A program made the position numbers and the translations under genes. The notes under the pieces are model-generated. The model saw only the letters and a program-made list of their open reading frames with translations. It did no database searches and was not told the origin of the DNA. This document shows, piece by piece, positions 9,128 through 18,800 of a DNA stretch of 64,000 nucleotides (position 1 is the stretch's first letter; each line of letters starts with the position of its first letter). The DNA lies in assembly GCA_017745295.1 (NCBI GenBank), contig JAGHZR010000019.1, positions 20,464 through 84,463 of the forward strand, given 5' to 3'. The DNA comes from Novosphingobium sp. Its GTDB lineage: Bacteria > Pseudomonadota > Alphaproteobacteria > Sphingomonadales > Sphingomonadaceae.

Positions 9128-9478
9128 TCAGGCTTTCCGGTCGCGCAGTTCGCGGCGCCATTGCTCCAGCACATTGTCGAGGATGATCGGATTCAGCAAT
9201 TGCTCGAAGGCGCAGCCGACCAGGCCGTCTTCCCACCAGACCACGCGGGCGGGCAGGGCTTCCATGCCGGGCAGGGTCAGCCAGCAGTAAGTGCCCGGAT
9301 GGATGCGGCTGATCGCCGTGGCCGAGAAGCCGGAAAGCGAGAGATCGCGCACCGCCGTCTGGAAACCCTTGGTTCCGGAGGCCCGGAAACCGGCGGGAAT
9401 CGAGATGCGCTGGCGAATCGCGCTGCGGTCTTCCTGCGCGGCGAGTTCGTAGATGTCCCGCGGGGCTTTCGTCATCAT
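9128..9478 (-). CDS. PilZ-domain protein
   Basis: This small (116-residue) PilZ-domain protein is a likely cyclic-di-GMP effector. The two c-di-GMP-binding elements are visible: a basic RSAIRQR segment (RxxxR) and, further on, DLSLSGF (D/N-x-S-x-x-G). No other domain is attached. The start at 9478 (MMTKAPRD) follows a GGGACA stretch. The frame is open back to 9538 but that part looks non-coding. It ends 2 bases from the convergent cfa stop. The target it regulates is unknown. Confidence 0.8.
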   Translation of the reverse strand: MMTKAPRDIYELAAQEDRSAIRQRISIPAGFRASGTKGFQTAVRDLSLSGFSATAISRIHPGTYCWLTLPGMEALPARVVWWEDGLVGCAFEQLLNPIILDNVLEQWRRELRDRKA

Positions 9479-9569
9479 TGTCCCGAGACCCCCATTTCTG
9501 AAGCCTGCCATGGAAGGGGCGACAGATGCCCCGACCATGGCAGGAAATCAGGAATGGGTTACCACAGGG

Positions 9570-10301
9570 TTAAAATGCGGAGCCGACGGTTTCGCGGTGC
9601 CGGGTTTCGAACGGCTCGCCCAGCAGGGCGACCAGACGCTCGGCCACGACTTCGGGCGGCTTGACCGAGGCCGGAGCCTCGCCCGGATAGGCGCGGGCGC
9701 GCATGGCGGTGCGGGTGGCGCCGGGATTGACCACGGCGACGCGCACTTTCGCGGTGTTGCGGGTTTCCTCGGCATAGCAGTCCAGCAGCATGTCGCTGGC
9801 GGCTTTGGTGGCGGCATAGGCGCCCCAGAACGCGCGCGGCTTTTCCGCGACACTGGTGCTGAGGCCGATCACGCGGGCATCGTCGCTCTTGCGCAGCAGG
9901 CCGTCGAAATTGGCGATCAGCGCCTGCGTGGCGAGGACATTCGTGGTCAGCGCCTTGTTGAAGGCGCGCTGGTCGATATCGGCCACGCTCGTCAGTTCCG
10001 GCAGCACCGCGGCGTTGACGACGAGAATGTCCAGCTTGCCCCAGCGCTGCGAGACGGCGGTGGCGAGGCGGGCGATGCCGTCCGGCTCGACCAGGTCGAC
10101 CGGCGCGATCGTCGCCGAGCCGCCCGACTGGTAGATCCGGTCCTCGATCGCTTCGAGCGCCTTGGTGTCGCGCCCGGTCAGCAGGACATGCGCCCCGGCT
10201 GCCGCGAGGGCGACGGCGGTGGCCGCGCCGATGCCCCGGCTGGAGCCGGTTACGAGCGCGACCTGACCTTCGAACGGCTTCCCGCCTGCACTCTCGCTCA
10301 C
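9570..10301 (-). CDS. Short-chain dehydrogenase/reductase (SDR)
   Basis: This 243-residue classical SDR is an NAD(P)-dependent oxidoreductase. It shows the Rossmann TGSSRGIGAAT motif, NAAVLPE, and the active-site Tyr-Lys pair in YAATK, with a Ser about 13 residues earlier (GLSTSV). It starts with GTG at 10301, and that GTG overlaps the purF stop as GTGA, so translation is probably coupled to purF. The C-terminal pattern RTAMRARAYPGE resembles YciK-type SDRs. The substrate is unknown. Confidence 0.85.
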   Translation of the reverse strand: MSESAGGKPFEGQVALVTGSSRGIGAATAVALAAAGAHVLLTGRDTKALEAIEDRIYQSGGSATIAPVDLVEPDGIARLATAVSQRWGKLDILVVNAAVLPELTSVADIDQRAFNKALTTNVLATQALIANFDGLLRKSDDARVIGLSTSVAEKPRAFWGAYAATKAASDMLLDCYAEETRNTAKVRVAVVNPGATRTAMRARAYPGEAPASVKPPEVVAERLVALLGEPFETRHRETVGSAF

Positions 10302-11740
10302 GCCGCGTTACGCTCCCCGGCGAAACGGTCGGTGAAGTCCGTCAGCTTGGTGGGGTATTCGCCCGAGAAGCAGGCGTCGCAGAACTGCGGGCGCTTCTTG
10401 TTGCGCTTGTCCTCGCCGACCGCGCGGTAGAGACCGTCGATCGAGACGAAGGCGAGGCTGTCGGCCTTGATGAAGTCCGCCATGGCGGCGATGTCCATGT
10501 TGGCGGCGAGCAGCTTCGAGCGCTCGGGCGTATCGACGCCGTAGAAGCACGAATGCTCGGTCGGGGGGCTGGCGATGCGCATGTGCACTTCGGCGGCGCC
10601 CGCGTCGCGCATCATCTCGACGATCTTCATCGAGGTGGTGCCGCGCACGATCGAATCGTCGATCAGGATGATGCGCTTGCCTTCGACAATGGCGCGGTTG
10701 GCGTTGTGCTTGCGCTTCACGTCCGCGTGGCGGGCCGCGTCACCCGGCTGGATGAAGGTGCGGCCGACATAGTGCGAGCGGATGATGCCGAGTTCGAAGG
10801 GAATGCCAGACTGCTGGGCATAGCCGATGGCGGCTGGCACGCCGCTGTCCGGAACCGGGATCACCACGTCGGCGAGGGCCGGCGCTTCCTTGGCCAGTTC
10901 CATACCGATCTGCTTGCGCACGCCATAGACCGAAAGGCCGTCCATCACCGAGTCGGGTCGGCTGAAGTAGACGTGCTCGAAGATGCAGGGGCGCGGAGCC
11001 GGATTGCCGAAGGGGCGGTGGCTGGAGATCGTGCCCTTGTGGTCGACCTGGACCATCTCGCCCGGTTCGATCGAGCGGACGAATTCGGCGCCGATCACGT
11101 CGAAGGCCACGGTTTCCGAAGCGAAGACGGTGGCATCGCCGATGCGGCCCATGACCAGCGGGCGGATGCCCAGCGGATCGCGGCAGGCGATCATGCCTTC
11201 CGCCGTCATGCAGATCAGCGAATAGGCGCCTTCCACCATGCGCAGCGCATCGACGAAGCGGTCGAGCAGCGTGGGATAGCGGCTGGTGGCGACGAGGTGG
11301 ATGATGACCTCGGTGTCGGAGGTCGACTGGAAGATCGAACCCTTCGACACGAGATCGCGCTTCAGCGTCATCGCGTTGGAAATGTTGCCGTTATGGGCGA
11401 TCGAGAAGCCGCCCGCAGCCAGATCGGCGAAGAGCGGCTGCACGTTGCGCAGGCCCGATCCGCCGGTCGTCGCATAGCGGACGTGACCCGAGGCCATGGT
11501 GCCCGGCAGGGTGTCCAGCTCACGCTGGGAGAACACCTGCGCCACATGGCCGAGGCCGCGATGGGAGTGGAACTCCTCGCCGCTGAAGCTGGTGATGCCC
11601 ACGGCCTCCTGGCCGCGATGCTGAAGGGAATGAAGCCCGGCCGCAGCGATGTTCGCCGCGTCCTTGGAGCCGATTACGCCGAAAACGCCGCACTCTTCGC
11701 GCAGCTTGTCCCCGTCGGCGTCTCGAAAGGGATGTGTCAT
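10298..11740 (-). CDS. purF: Amidophosphoribosyltransferase
   Basis: This 480-residue enzyme catalyses the first committed step of purine synthesis, PRPP + glutamine to phosphoribosylamine. With the start at 11740, the conserved nucleophile is C17 in LREECGVFG, so a short propeptide is cleaved as in the Bacillus-type enzymes. Glutaminase elements HVRYATTGG and the PRPP loop IILIDDSIVRGTTS are intact. An ATG six bases earlier (11746) is the alternative; neither has a strong ribosome site. The frame runs open to 11992, but that extension is an artefact of high GC. The Bacillus-type propeptide form often carries a [4Fe-4S] cluster, and cysteines are present near the C-terminus (QFCDACFSGEYP). 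Confidence 0.93.
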   Translation of the reverse strand: MTHPFRDADGDKLREECGVFGVIGSKDAANIAAAGLHSLQHRGQEAVGITSFSGEEFHSHRGLGHVAQVFSQRELDTLPGTMASGHVRYATTGGSGLRNVQPLFADLAAGGFSIAHNGNISNAMTLKRDLVSKGSIFQSTSDTEVIIHLVATSRYPTLLDRFVDALRMVEGAYSLICMTAEGMIACRDPLGIRPLVMGRIGDATVFASETVAFDVIGAEFVRSIEPGEMVQVDHKGTISSHRPFGNPAPRPCIFEHVYFSRPDSVMDGLSVYGVRKQIGMELAKEAPALADVVIPVPDSGVPAAIGYAQQSGIPFELGIIRSHYVGRTFIQPGDAARHADVKRKHNANRAIVEGKRIILIDDSIVRGTTSMKIVEMMRDAGAAEVHMRIASPPTEHSCFYGVDTPERSKLLAANMDIAAMADFIKADSLAFVSIDGLYRAVGEDKRNKKRPQFCDACFSGEYPTKLTDFTDRFAGERNAA

Positions 11741-12086
11741 GTTCATGGATGTCGTCCGGGCTGCCGTCGCGCCAAATCGCCCGCGCATTTGGAGCGTGTT
11801 GGCTTCAAATGCAAGGCCCAGCAGCGAAACGCCCGAGAGTCCGTGAGGACGGAGGCTTTGAGCGCCCTTGATGACGGCCTGATGACGAAGCGAAGGGAGC
11901 CGAATCGCGCGCCGCGCGTTTGCGCTGCTTCCATATGTGTCCATTCCGGACGCGTTAATTGTTATGCGTCCATTCCGGACGCGGCCGTTCATCCTGCCGA
12001 CACGCGGACTGCCCCATCCGCTTGCCAGCTTTCCGACATGTGCTTAATGCCGGGCTTATCTGCCCGATCTCAGACGGACCCGTCGC
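11741..12086. promoter_or_regulatory. purF-lolCE intergenic region with paired 16-bp repeat
   Basis: This 346-base divergent region must hold the promoters of purF (minus) and lolCE (plus). Its striking content is an exact 16-bp direct repeat, GTCCATTCCGGACGCG, at 11939-11954 and 11968-11983. Each copy contains the inverted repeat GTCC-attcc-GGAC. The pair looks like tandem operator sites, but no regulator is identified. No convincing -35/-10 pair was found. Confidence 0.5.
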
Positions 12087-13328
12087 TTGATCCTATCCCC
12101 TTTCGAATGGACCATCGCCAAGCGCTACATGCTGCCCGGAAAGGGCGAGCGCTTCATTGCCCTCGTCGCCGGCATCAGCCTGGTCGCGGTCATGCTGGGC
12201 GTCGCCGCGCTGGTGATCGTGATGAGCGTGATGAACGGCTTCCGCGCCGAGCTGTTCGACAAGATCGTCGGGCTCAACGGCCATGCCATCATCCAGGCCT
12301 ATGGCGGTCGTCTCGACGACTGGCAGGGCGTGCTCAAGGACGTGCGCGCGACACCGGGCGTCACCCACGCCTCGCCGCTGATCGACCAGCCGCTCATGAC
12401 CACGTTCAACGGCCGGGTCGAGGGCATCCTCGTGCGCGGCAATACCCTTGAGGACCTCGCTCGCCTCAAGGACAAGGTGAAGGCGGGGAACCTGGCCGAA
12501 GTCGCCCCGGGCAGCGACAATGTTGCGATCGGTGCGCAGCTCGCGCAGAACCTCGGCGCGCAAGTGGGCGATACGATCACCGTCATCAACCCGCTCGGTC
12601 GCTCGACGCCTTTCGGCACGGTGCCGCGCCAGATCGCCTATCGCGTCGCCGCCATCTTCGAGATCGGCATCTACGACTACGACAAGGCCTATGTGGTCAT
12701 GCCGCTGAAAGACGCGCAGACGCTCATGCTGACCGGCGACACCATCGGCATGATCGAAGTGACGACCACCAACCCCGACAAGGTCGGCGAAATCCTCGCC
12801 CCCCTCGAACGCCAGCTCAAGGGCCGGGCGATCGTCACCGACTGGAAGACCATCAACGCCTCGCTGTTCGAGGCGCTGGCGGTCGAGCGCGTGGCGATGT
12901 TCGTGGTGCTCTCGATCATCGTGCTGGTGGCGGTGTTCAACATCCTCTCCTCGCTGATCATGCTGGTGCGCGCCAAGACCCGCGACATCGCGATCCTGCG
13001 CACGATGGGCGCGACCCGGCGCTCATTGCTAAAAGTCTTCGTGACGACCGGCTTCTGCATCGGCGCGCTCGGCACGGTGGCAGGCGTGCTGCTGGGCATG
13101 GTGTTCCTCTATTTCCGCCAGCCCATCGTCCATTTCGTGGAGATCGTGACCGGCCAGAACCTCTGGGATCCCTCGATCCGCTTCCTGACCGAGCTGCCCT
13201 CGCGGCCCGACCCGGTGGAGATCGCGGTGATCTGCGTGATGGCCCTGATCTTCAGCTTCCTCGCCACGCTCTACCCCGCCTTCAAGGCGGCGAGCACCGA
13301 TCCCGTGCAGGTACTGCGTTATGAGTGA
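12087..13328 (+). CDS. lolCE: Lipoprotein-releasing ABC transporter permease (LolC/LolE family)
   Basis: The 413-residue inner-membrane permease extracts mature lipoproteins for delivery to LolA. The N-terminal FEWTIAKRYMLPGKGERF and the first membrane helix (GISLVAVMLGVAALVIVMSVMNGFR region) are typical, followed by a large periplasmic domain and three C-terminal membrane helices. The start is TTG at 12087; no in-frame ATG fits the family's N-terminus. Only one permease gene is present beside lolD, so the complex is probably a homodimer, as in other alphaproteobacteria with a single hybrid permease. Its end overlaps lolD by 8 bases. Confidence 0.9.
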   Translation: MILSPFEWTIAKRYMLPGKGERFIALVAGISLVAVMLGVAALVIVMSVMNGFRAELFDKIVGLNGHAIIQAYGGRLDDWQGVLKDVRATPGVTHASPLIDQPLMTTFNGRVEGILVRGNTLEDLARLKDKVKAGNLAEVAPGSDNVAIGAQLAQNLGAQVGDTITVINPLGRSTPFGTVPRQIAYRVAAIFEIGIYDYDKAYVVMPLKDAQTLMLTGDTIGMIEVTTTNPDKVGEILAPLERQLKGRAIVTDWKTINASLFEALAVERVAMFVVLSIIVLVAVFNILSSLIMLVRAKTRDIAILRTMGATRRSLLKVFVTTGFCIGALGTVAGVLLGMVFLYFRQPIVHFVEIVTGQNLWDPSIRFLTELPSRPDPVEIAVICVMALIFSFLATLYPAFKAASTDPVQVLRYE

Positions 13329-13995
13329 TCCCGTCGTTCGCCTCGACAAGCTGACCCGCAGTTTCGAGCAGGGCGGTGTCCGCATCGACGTGCTGCGCGG
13401 CGTCGATCTCAACGTCCAGCCAGGAGAGATCGTTGCGCTGCTGGGACCTTCGGGTTCGGGCAAATCGACGATGCTCCAGGCCATCGGCCTTCTCGAAGGC
13501 GGCTTCGGCGGTCGGATCGAGATTGCGGGGATCGATGCCTCGAAGCTCGGCAAGGATCGCCGCGCCGCGGTGCGTCGCGATCACATCGGCTTCGTCTACC
13601 AGTTCCACCATCTCCTGCCCGACTTCAACGCGATCGAGAACGTGGTCCTGCCGCAGCTCATCACCGGCAAGTCGCGCGAGGAATGCGAGGCGCGGGCGAC
13701 CGAACTGCTCGGCGCGCTCGGCCTCGGCCAGCGGCTGGACCATCGCCCGAGCAAGCTTTCCGGCGGCGAACAGCAGCGCGTGGCGGTTGCCCGCGCTCTG
13801 GCAAACAAGCCGCGGCTGGTGCTGGCCGACGAACCGACCGGCAACCTCGACGAGAAAACCGCCGACAAGGTCTTCGCGCAGTTCCTCGAACTGGTGCGCG
13901 GACAGGGCAGCGCCGCCCTCGTGGCTACCCATAACGAGCGTCTGGCTGCCGCGATGGACCGCGTGGTAAGACTGCACGACGGGGTGCTGACCTGA
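13321..13995 (+). CDS. lolD: Lipoprotein-releasing ABC transporter ATP-binding protein
   Basis: This 224-residue ATPase drives the Lol permease. Walker A GPSGSGKS is at residues 42-49, the Q-loop is in FVYQFHHLLPDFNA, the signature is LSGGEQQR, and Walker B is in LVLADEPTGNLD. YQFHHLLPDF is the LolD/MacB-type segment. The 8-base overlap with the permease gene indicates tight coupling. The next gene starts 74 bases on, so the transcript may continue. Confidence 0.92.
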   Translation: MSDPVVRLDKLTRSFEQGGVRIDVLRGVDLNVQPGEIVALLGPSGSGKSTMLQAIGLLEGGFGGRIEIAGIDASKLGKDRRAAVRRDHIGFVYQFHHLLPDFNAIENVVLPQLITGKSREECEARATELLGALGLGQRLDHRPSKLSGGEQQRVAVARALANKPRLVLADEPTGNLDEKTADKVFAQFLELVRGQGSAALVATHNERLAAAMDRVVRLHDGVLT

Positions 13996-14069
13996 TGTTC
14001 ATCGAAGGAACATCCTGCGTGGTCTAAGCGTTTTAGCCTTAGAGGCAAGACGCGCGAAAGGAGCGTTTT

Positions 14070-14354
14070 ATGAGCGACTTTCCCACTACCATCCAAGGCC
14101 ATCCGGCGGGCGAAGGCCCCGGCTGGAACGACAGTGCCGAACTGCACAAGACGGCCGACGGTGGGGGTGTATTCAACGTATTCAAGGCCATTCGCAGAGA
14201 TACGGTGGCCAACCTGATCCGCTATGTCATGCACCTGCCCGAAGCGGACCAGGGCAACTATTCCGTCCAGAAGGACGGTGACAGGCTATTGGAAATCGGG
14301 GATATACGCCGTCTTTATCGAAGGACGGATTTCCCCCATGGCGTCACCGGCTGA
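14070..14354 (+). CDS. Small conserved-looking protein of unknown function
   Basis: This is a 94-residue soluble protein with no signal peptide or membrane segment. AAAGGAG stands about 6 bases before the ATG, a strong ribosome site, which argues it is real. The charged middle (HKTADGGGVFNVFKAIRRDTV) and Tyr-rich part (RYVMHLPEADQGNY) suggest a compact fold, but I recognise no family. It lies between lolD and the glutathione peroxidase gene and overlaps the latter's start by 17 bases, so the two are likely co-translated. Confidence 0.6.
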   Translation: MSDFPTTIQGHPAGEGPGWNDSAELHKTADGGGVFNVFKAIRRDTVANLIRYVMHLPEADQGNYSVQKDGDRLLEIGDIRRLYRRTDFPHGVTG

Positions 14355-14835
14355 TCCTCGCACGATTGCGGATTTCGAAGCGCAACTGCCCGGCGGCGAG
14401 GCGGTCAGTCTCGCCGACCGGCTCGGCAAAGTCCTCCTGATCGTCAACACCGCCAGCAAGTGCGGGTTTACGCCGCAATATGCCGGTCTGGAGGACCTCT
14501 GGCGCAAGTACCGCGATCGCGGCTTCGAGGTCATCGCTTTCCCCTGCAACCAGTTCGGCGCGCAGGAACCCGGCTCGTCTGACGAGATCGCCTCGTTCTG
14601 CCAGGTGAATTTCGGCCTCTCGTTCCCGCTCATGGGCAAGATCGACGTCAACGGCGAGCATGCCGCGCCGCTCTGGACCTGGCTCAAGCGCGAGGCGCCC
14701 GGCCTGCTCGGCAGCAAGTCGATCAAGTGGAACTTCACCAAGTTCCTGATCGACCGCGACGGCAAGGTCGTGCGCCGCTATGCCCCGACCGACAAGCCGG
14801 AGCGGTTGGAGAAGGACATCGAGACGCTGCTCTAG
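14338..14835 (+). CDS. gpx: Glutathione peroxidase family (Cys type)
   Basis: This 165-residue thiol peroxidase reduces organic hydroperoxides and H2O2. The catalytic tetrad is visible: C42 (in ASKCGFT), Q76 (FGAQEPG), W130 and N131 (KWNFTKFL). The nucleophile is Cys, not selenocysteine. Extra cysteines C70 (PCNQF) and C87 could serve as resolving Cys, which would make it thioredoxin-dependent like most bacterial members. The start at 14338 (MASPADPR) has GAAGGA about 10 bases upstream; the frame continues open to 14224 inside the neighbouring gene. Confidence 0.88.
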   Translation: MASPADPRTIADFEAQLPGGEAVSLADRLGKVLLIVNTASKCGFTPQYAGLEDLWRKYRDRGFEVIAFPCNQFGAQEPGSSDEIASFCQVNFGLSFPLMGKIDVNGEHAAPLWTWLKREAPGLLGSKSIKWNFTKFLIDRDGKVVRRYAPTDKPERLEKDIETLL

Positions 14836-14859
14836 GGACTGAGGCAGCGCCTCGCGCTT

Positions 14860-15528
14860 TCAGTAGAACGCGCCGTAGATCACGTCGACGACGCGGCGGC
14901 TGCGGCGGTTCACCAGCAGGAGATCGGGTCCGTAACGGACCCAGTAATAACCTGCGGGCGGCGGGCCGACGCCGATCATCCCGTAATCCTGGAACAGGTA
15001 GGTCGACGACAGGAAGATCGCCGGCAGCATCATGTTGATCGACCAGCGGCGATACTTGTAGCCGTGCGGATAGCGATAGGCCGGAGCGCGCATCGGCCGG
15101 AAGGTGCTCGGCCTGCCTGCGCCGGGACGATGCGGACGGTTGACGACGGGCGGGCGCTGATAGCCGGGCTGGCCCGGACGGTTGGCTCCCGGCTGACCGG
15201 GACGGTAGCCGCCTTGCGGAGGCCTGTGGTCATTGCCTGCGCCGGGGCGGCCCGGCTGGCCGTGGTTGCCGCCGGGCCGGGTGGGTTGCGGCTGGGGAAC
15301 CGGCTGAGGCGCGGGCTGTGGCCGGTTGCTGCCCGGATTGGTCGGTCTTCCACCTCCGGGCTGACCGGGACGATCGGCGCCGCCGCTACCGCCACCGCCG
15401 GGCGGTCTCGCGCTCTGGCCGTGCGACCCATCGGGTCGGTTTTGCTGCGCCATGGCGGCGAACTTCAAGGGCAGGATGCCTTCGGGTGCCAGCAGGAGAG
15501 GGACGAAAGCGAGATAGGCGAACTTCAT
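14860..15528 (-). CDS. RcnB-type exported protein with Pro/Gly-rich linker
   Basis: This 222-residue exported protein has an N-terminal signal-like segment (MKFAYLAFVPLLLAPEG), a long linker of about 110 residues dominated by Gly, Pro, Gln, Arg and Asn (repeats such as RPGQPG), and a conserved C-terminal domain. The C-terminal domain shows GPPPAGYYWVRYGPDLLLVNRRSRRVVDV, characteristic of the RcnB periplasmic nickel/cobalt-homeostasis family (quoted here only as a motif region ending near residue 218). Metal binding is not evident in the linker, so RcnB function is inferred from the domain only. It is convergent with gpx. Confidence 0.7.
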   Translation of the reverse strand: MKFAYLAFVPLLLAPEGILPLKFAAMAQQNRPDGSHGQSARPPGGGGSGGADRPGQPGGGRPTNPGSNRPQPAPQPVPQPQPTRPGGNHGQPGRPGAGNDHRPPQGGYRPGQPGANRPGQPGYQRPPVVNRPHRPGAGRPSTFRPMRAPAYRYPHGYKYRRWSINMMLPAIFLSSTYLFQDYGMIGVGPPPAGYYWVRYGPDLLLVNRRSRRVVDVIYGAFY

Positions 15529-15824
15529 TCACGCGTCTCCGGAAATGCCATCTGGGCAAAAGACGAAAGCGCCGGGACCGGCGCGGCATGTGCATGAATT
15601 CCAAGGGTTCTTGAAGAAGCCGGAGCGGACTGTCCGGCAAGGACAGGAACGTGCGCGACCATGAGCCGATTTCCCGTCGGTATCAAGGCGCTCATTGGGG
15701 GAGGGCATGGCGGAGGTGTGGCGACCTCGATCTGCGCCATTTTGGAGGCACCAGTTGCCCTATCCCCCGGCTTATCCCCAGACCCGCCTTGATCGGGCAT
15801 AGGGGCAATGCCTAAATTCCGCCG
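15529..15824. other. Intergenic region between RcnB-like gene and dnaE
   Basis: This 296-base spacer separates divergent genes and must contain both promoters. I see no clear sigma-70 pair, tRNA, terminator or repeat in it. A long minus-strand frame across it (to 16211) is a high-GC shadow of dnaE. Confidence 0.4.
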
Positions 15825-18800
15825 ATGGCCCACGCACCTTTCGTACCGCTCCGCATCTTCTCCAGTTTCACGATGCTGGACGGCGCGATCGATCCCAAGG
15901 CCGCCGCCAAGCTCGCCAAGGAACGGAATTTCCCCGCCGCCGCCATCTGCGACCGCAACGGTCTCTACGGCGCGCCTACTTATGCCCAGGCCTGCAAGGG
16001 CGCCGGGGTGCAGCCGATCGTCGGCACTTTCCTCGCAGTCGCCCGTCCCGGTGCGGCGAAGCAAGGGCAGGACCGCCCGATCGACTGGCTGGCGCTCTTC
16101 GCCCAGAACGAGGCGGGCTGGCTCAACTTGTGCGATCTCGTCAGCCGCGCGCATCTTGACCGGCCGCTGCATCTCGAAGCCCATGTCGAGCTGGACGACT
16201 TGCGCGGCCATACCGACGGGTTGATCTGCCTGACTGGCGGCGGCGAGGGCGCGCTCGCCCGGCTCTACGCGGCGGACCGGGTGGAGGCCGCCGAAAGCTA
16301 TTGCGACAGCCTGCAGGCGCTATTCGGCAACCGCCTCTACATCGAGATCGCGCGCACCGGCGACGAGGCCGAGGACGGCAGCGAGGAAGACCTCATCGCG
16401 CTGGCCTATGCCCGCGACATTCCGCTCGTCGGCACGAATCCCGCGCAATATGCCGAGGCGAAGTTCCACGCCGCGCATGACGCCATGCTCTGCATCGCCA
16501 ATTCGACCCAGGTCGATGCCGCCGACCGTCCGCGCTCCTCGCCGGAGCGCTGGGTCAAGCCGGTCGAGACGATGCAGGAAATGTTCGCGGACCTGCCCGA
16601 GGCGCTGGCGAACACGCTCGTCGTTGCGCAGCGCTGCGCCTACATGCCGCCGCGCCGCAAGCCGCTGCTGCCCAGCCTCGCCGGTGACCTCGAAGGCGAA
16701 GCGCGGATGCTGGCGGACAATTCGCGTGCGGGTCTGGCCCAACGGCTGGCGCCCTACTGGCCGGACGTCACCGAAGCCGAACTCGACGCCGCCATGGCGC
16801 TTCAGGGCGAAGCGCGCGAGGCGGCCTACCGGGAACTCGCCGAACGCGGCGTGACCGAAGATTTCCTCGACTATGCCAAGCGCCTCGATTTCGAGGTGCA
16901 GATCATCGTTGGCATGGGCTTCCCCGGCTACTTCCTGATCGTTGCCGACTTCATCAAGTGGGCCAAGGACAACGACATTCCGGTGGGGCCGGGCCGTGGT
17001 TCGGGTGCAGGCTCGCTGGTCGCCTGGGCGCTGACCGTGACCGACCTCGATCCGCTCAAGCTGGGCCTGCTGTTCGAACGCTTCCTCAACCCGGAACGCG
17101 TCTCGATGCCCGACTTCGACATCGACTTCTGCGAAACCCGGCGCGGCGAGGTGATCCGCTACGTCCAGAGCAAGTACGGGCACGATCACGTCGCCCAGAT
17201 CATCACTTTCGGCAAGATGAAGGCCCGCGCGGTGCTGCGCGACTGCGGCCGCATCCTGCAGATGAGCTATGGCCGGGTCGACAGCCTCTGCAAGATGGTG
17301 CCCAACCATCCGACCGACCCCTGGACCCTGACCGAGGCCCTCCACGGCCGCAAGCAGCACGGCGTGACCAAGGACCCGCCGGTCGCCGAATTCCGCCGCG
17401 AATACGATGTCGACCACGAAGTGAAGCGCCTCGTCGACCTTGCCGTGCAGCTGGAAGGCCTGCCGCGCAACTCGTCCACCCACGCCGCGGGCGTGGTCAT
17501 CGGCGATCGTCCGCTGGCGCAGCTGGTGCCGCTCTACCGCGATCCGCGCTCCGACATGCCGGTGACGCAGTTCGACATGAAGTCGGTGGAAGACACCGGT
17601 CTCGTCAAGTTCGACTTCCTCGGCCTCAAGACGCTGTCGGTGCTGAAGAAGGCCTGCGACCTCCTGGAACGGCGTGGCATCTCGATCAACCTCTCGACCC
17701 TCGCATGGGACGATGCAGCGGTCTACGAACTGCTGAAACGCGGCGATACGGTCGGCGTGTTCCAGCTCGAATCCGAAGGCATGCGCCGCACGCTGGCGGC
17801 GGTGAAGCCGACCAATTTCGGCGACATCATCGCGCTCGTCTCGCTCTACCGTCCCGGCCCGATGGACAACATTCCGCTGTTCGGTCGCCGCAAGAACGGG
17901 CTGGAATCGATCGAATACCCGCATGAGAAGCTCTCGGGCATCCTGAGCGAGACTTACGGGATCTTCGTCTATCAGGAACAGGTCATGCAGGCCGCGCAGA
18001 TCCTGGCGGGCTATTCGCTGGGCGACGCTGACCTTCTGCGCCGCGCCATGGGCAAGAAAGTCCAGGCGGAAATGGACAAGCAGCGCCAGCGCTTCGTCGA
18101 TGGCTGCAAGGACATTTCGAACATCGATGCGGCCAAGGCCAACGAACTGTTCGACTTGATCGATAAGTTCGCGGGCTACGGCTTCAACAAGTCGCACGCT
18201 GCCGCCTACGCGCTGCTCGCCTATCACACGGCTTGGTTCAAGGCGCATTACCCGCACGAATTCTACGCCGCTTCGATGTGCTTCGACATGCACCAGTCGG
18301 AAAAGCTGGCAATCTTCGTGGACGACGCGCGCCGCAACGGCATCCAGCTTGCCGCGCCCGACATCAACATGTCGGAAGCCGAATTCTGCGTCGAGGAAAC
18401 GCCGGACAGCCATGCCGTGCGCTATGCGCTGGCGGGTATCCGCAATGTCGGCGAAAAGGCGATGGACGCGCTCGTTGCCGAGCGCGAGGCGAACGGCAAG
18501 TTCGCCAGCCTGGACGACGTGTTCCGCCGCGCTCCGGCCGGGTCGATGAATCGCCGCCAGCTCGAAAGCCTCGCCGCGGCGGGCGGTTTCGACGGGCTGG
18601 AGCCGAACCGCGCCAAAGTTCTCGCCAATGCCGACACCCTGCTGGCCGAGGCGGACCGTTCCTCGCGCGAGCGCAATTCGGACCAGAACAGCCTGTTCGG
18701 CGGCGACGATCACGTCGAGCAGGGCCTGCGCCTCGTCGAGGCCGAACCCTGGAACCGGACTGACCAGATGGCCAAGGAGCGCGAGACTTTCGGCTTCTAC

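Noticed and set aside
10553..12451. 632-codon plus-strand frame opposite purF and into lolCE
   Set aside because: It is inconsistent with both established genes.
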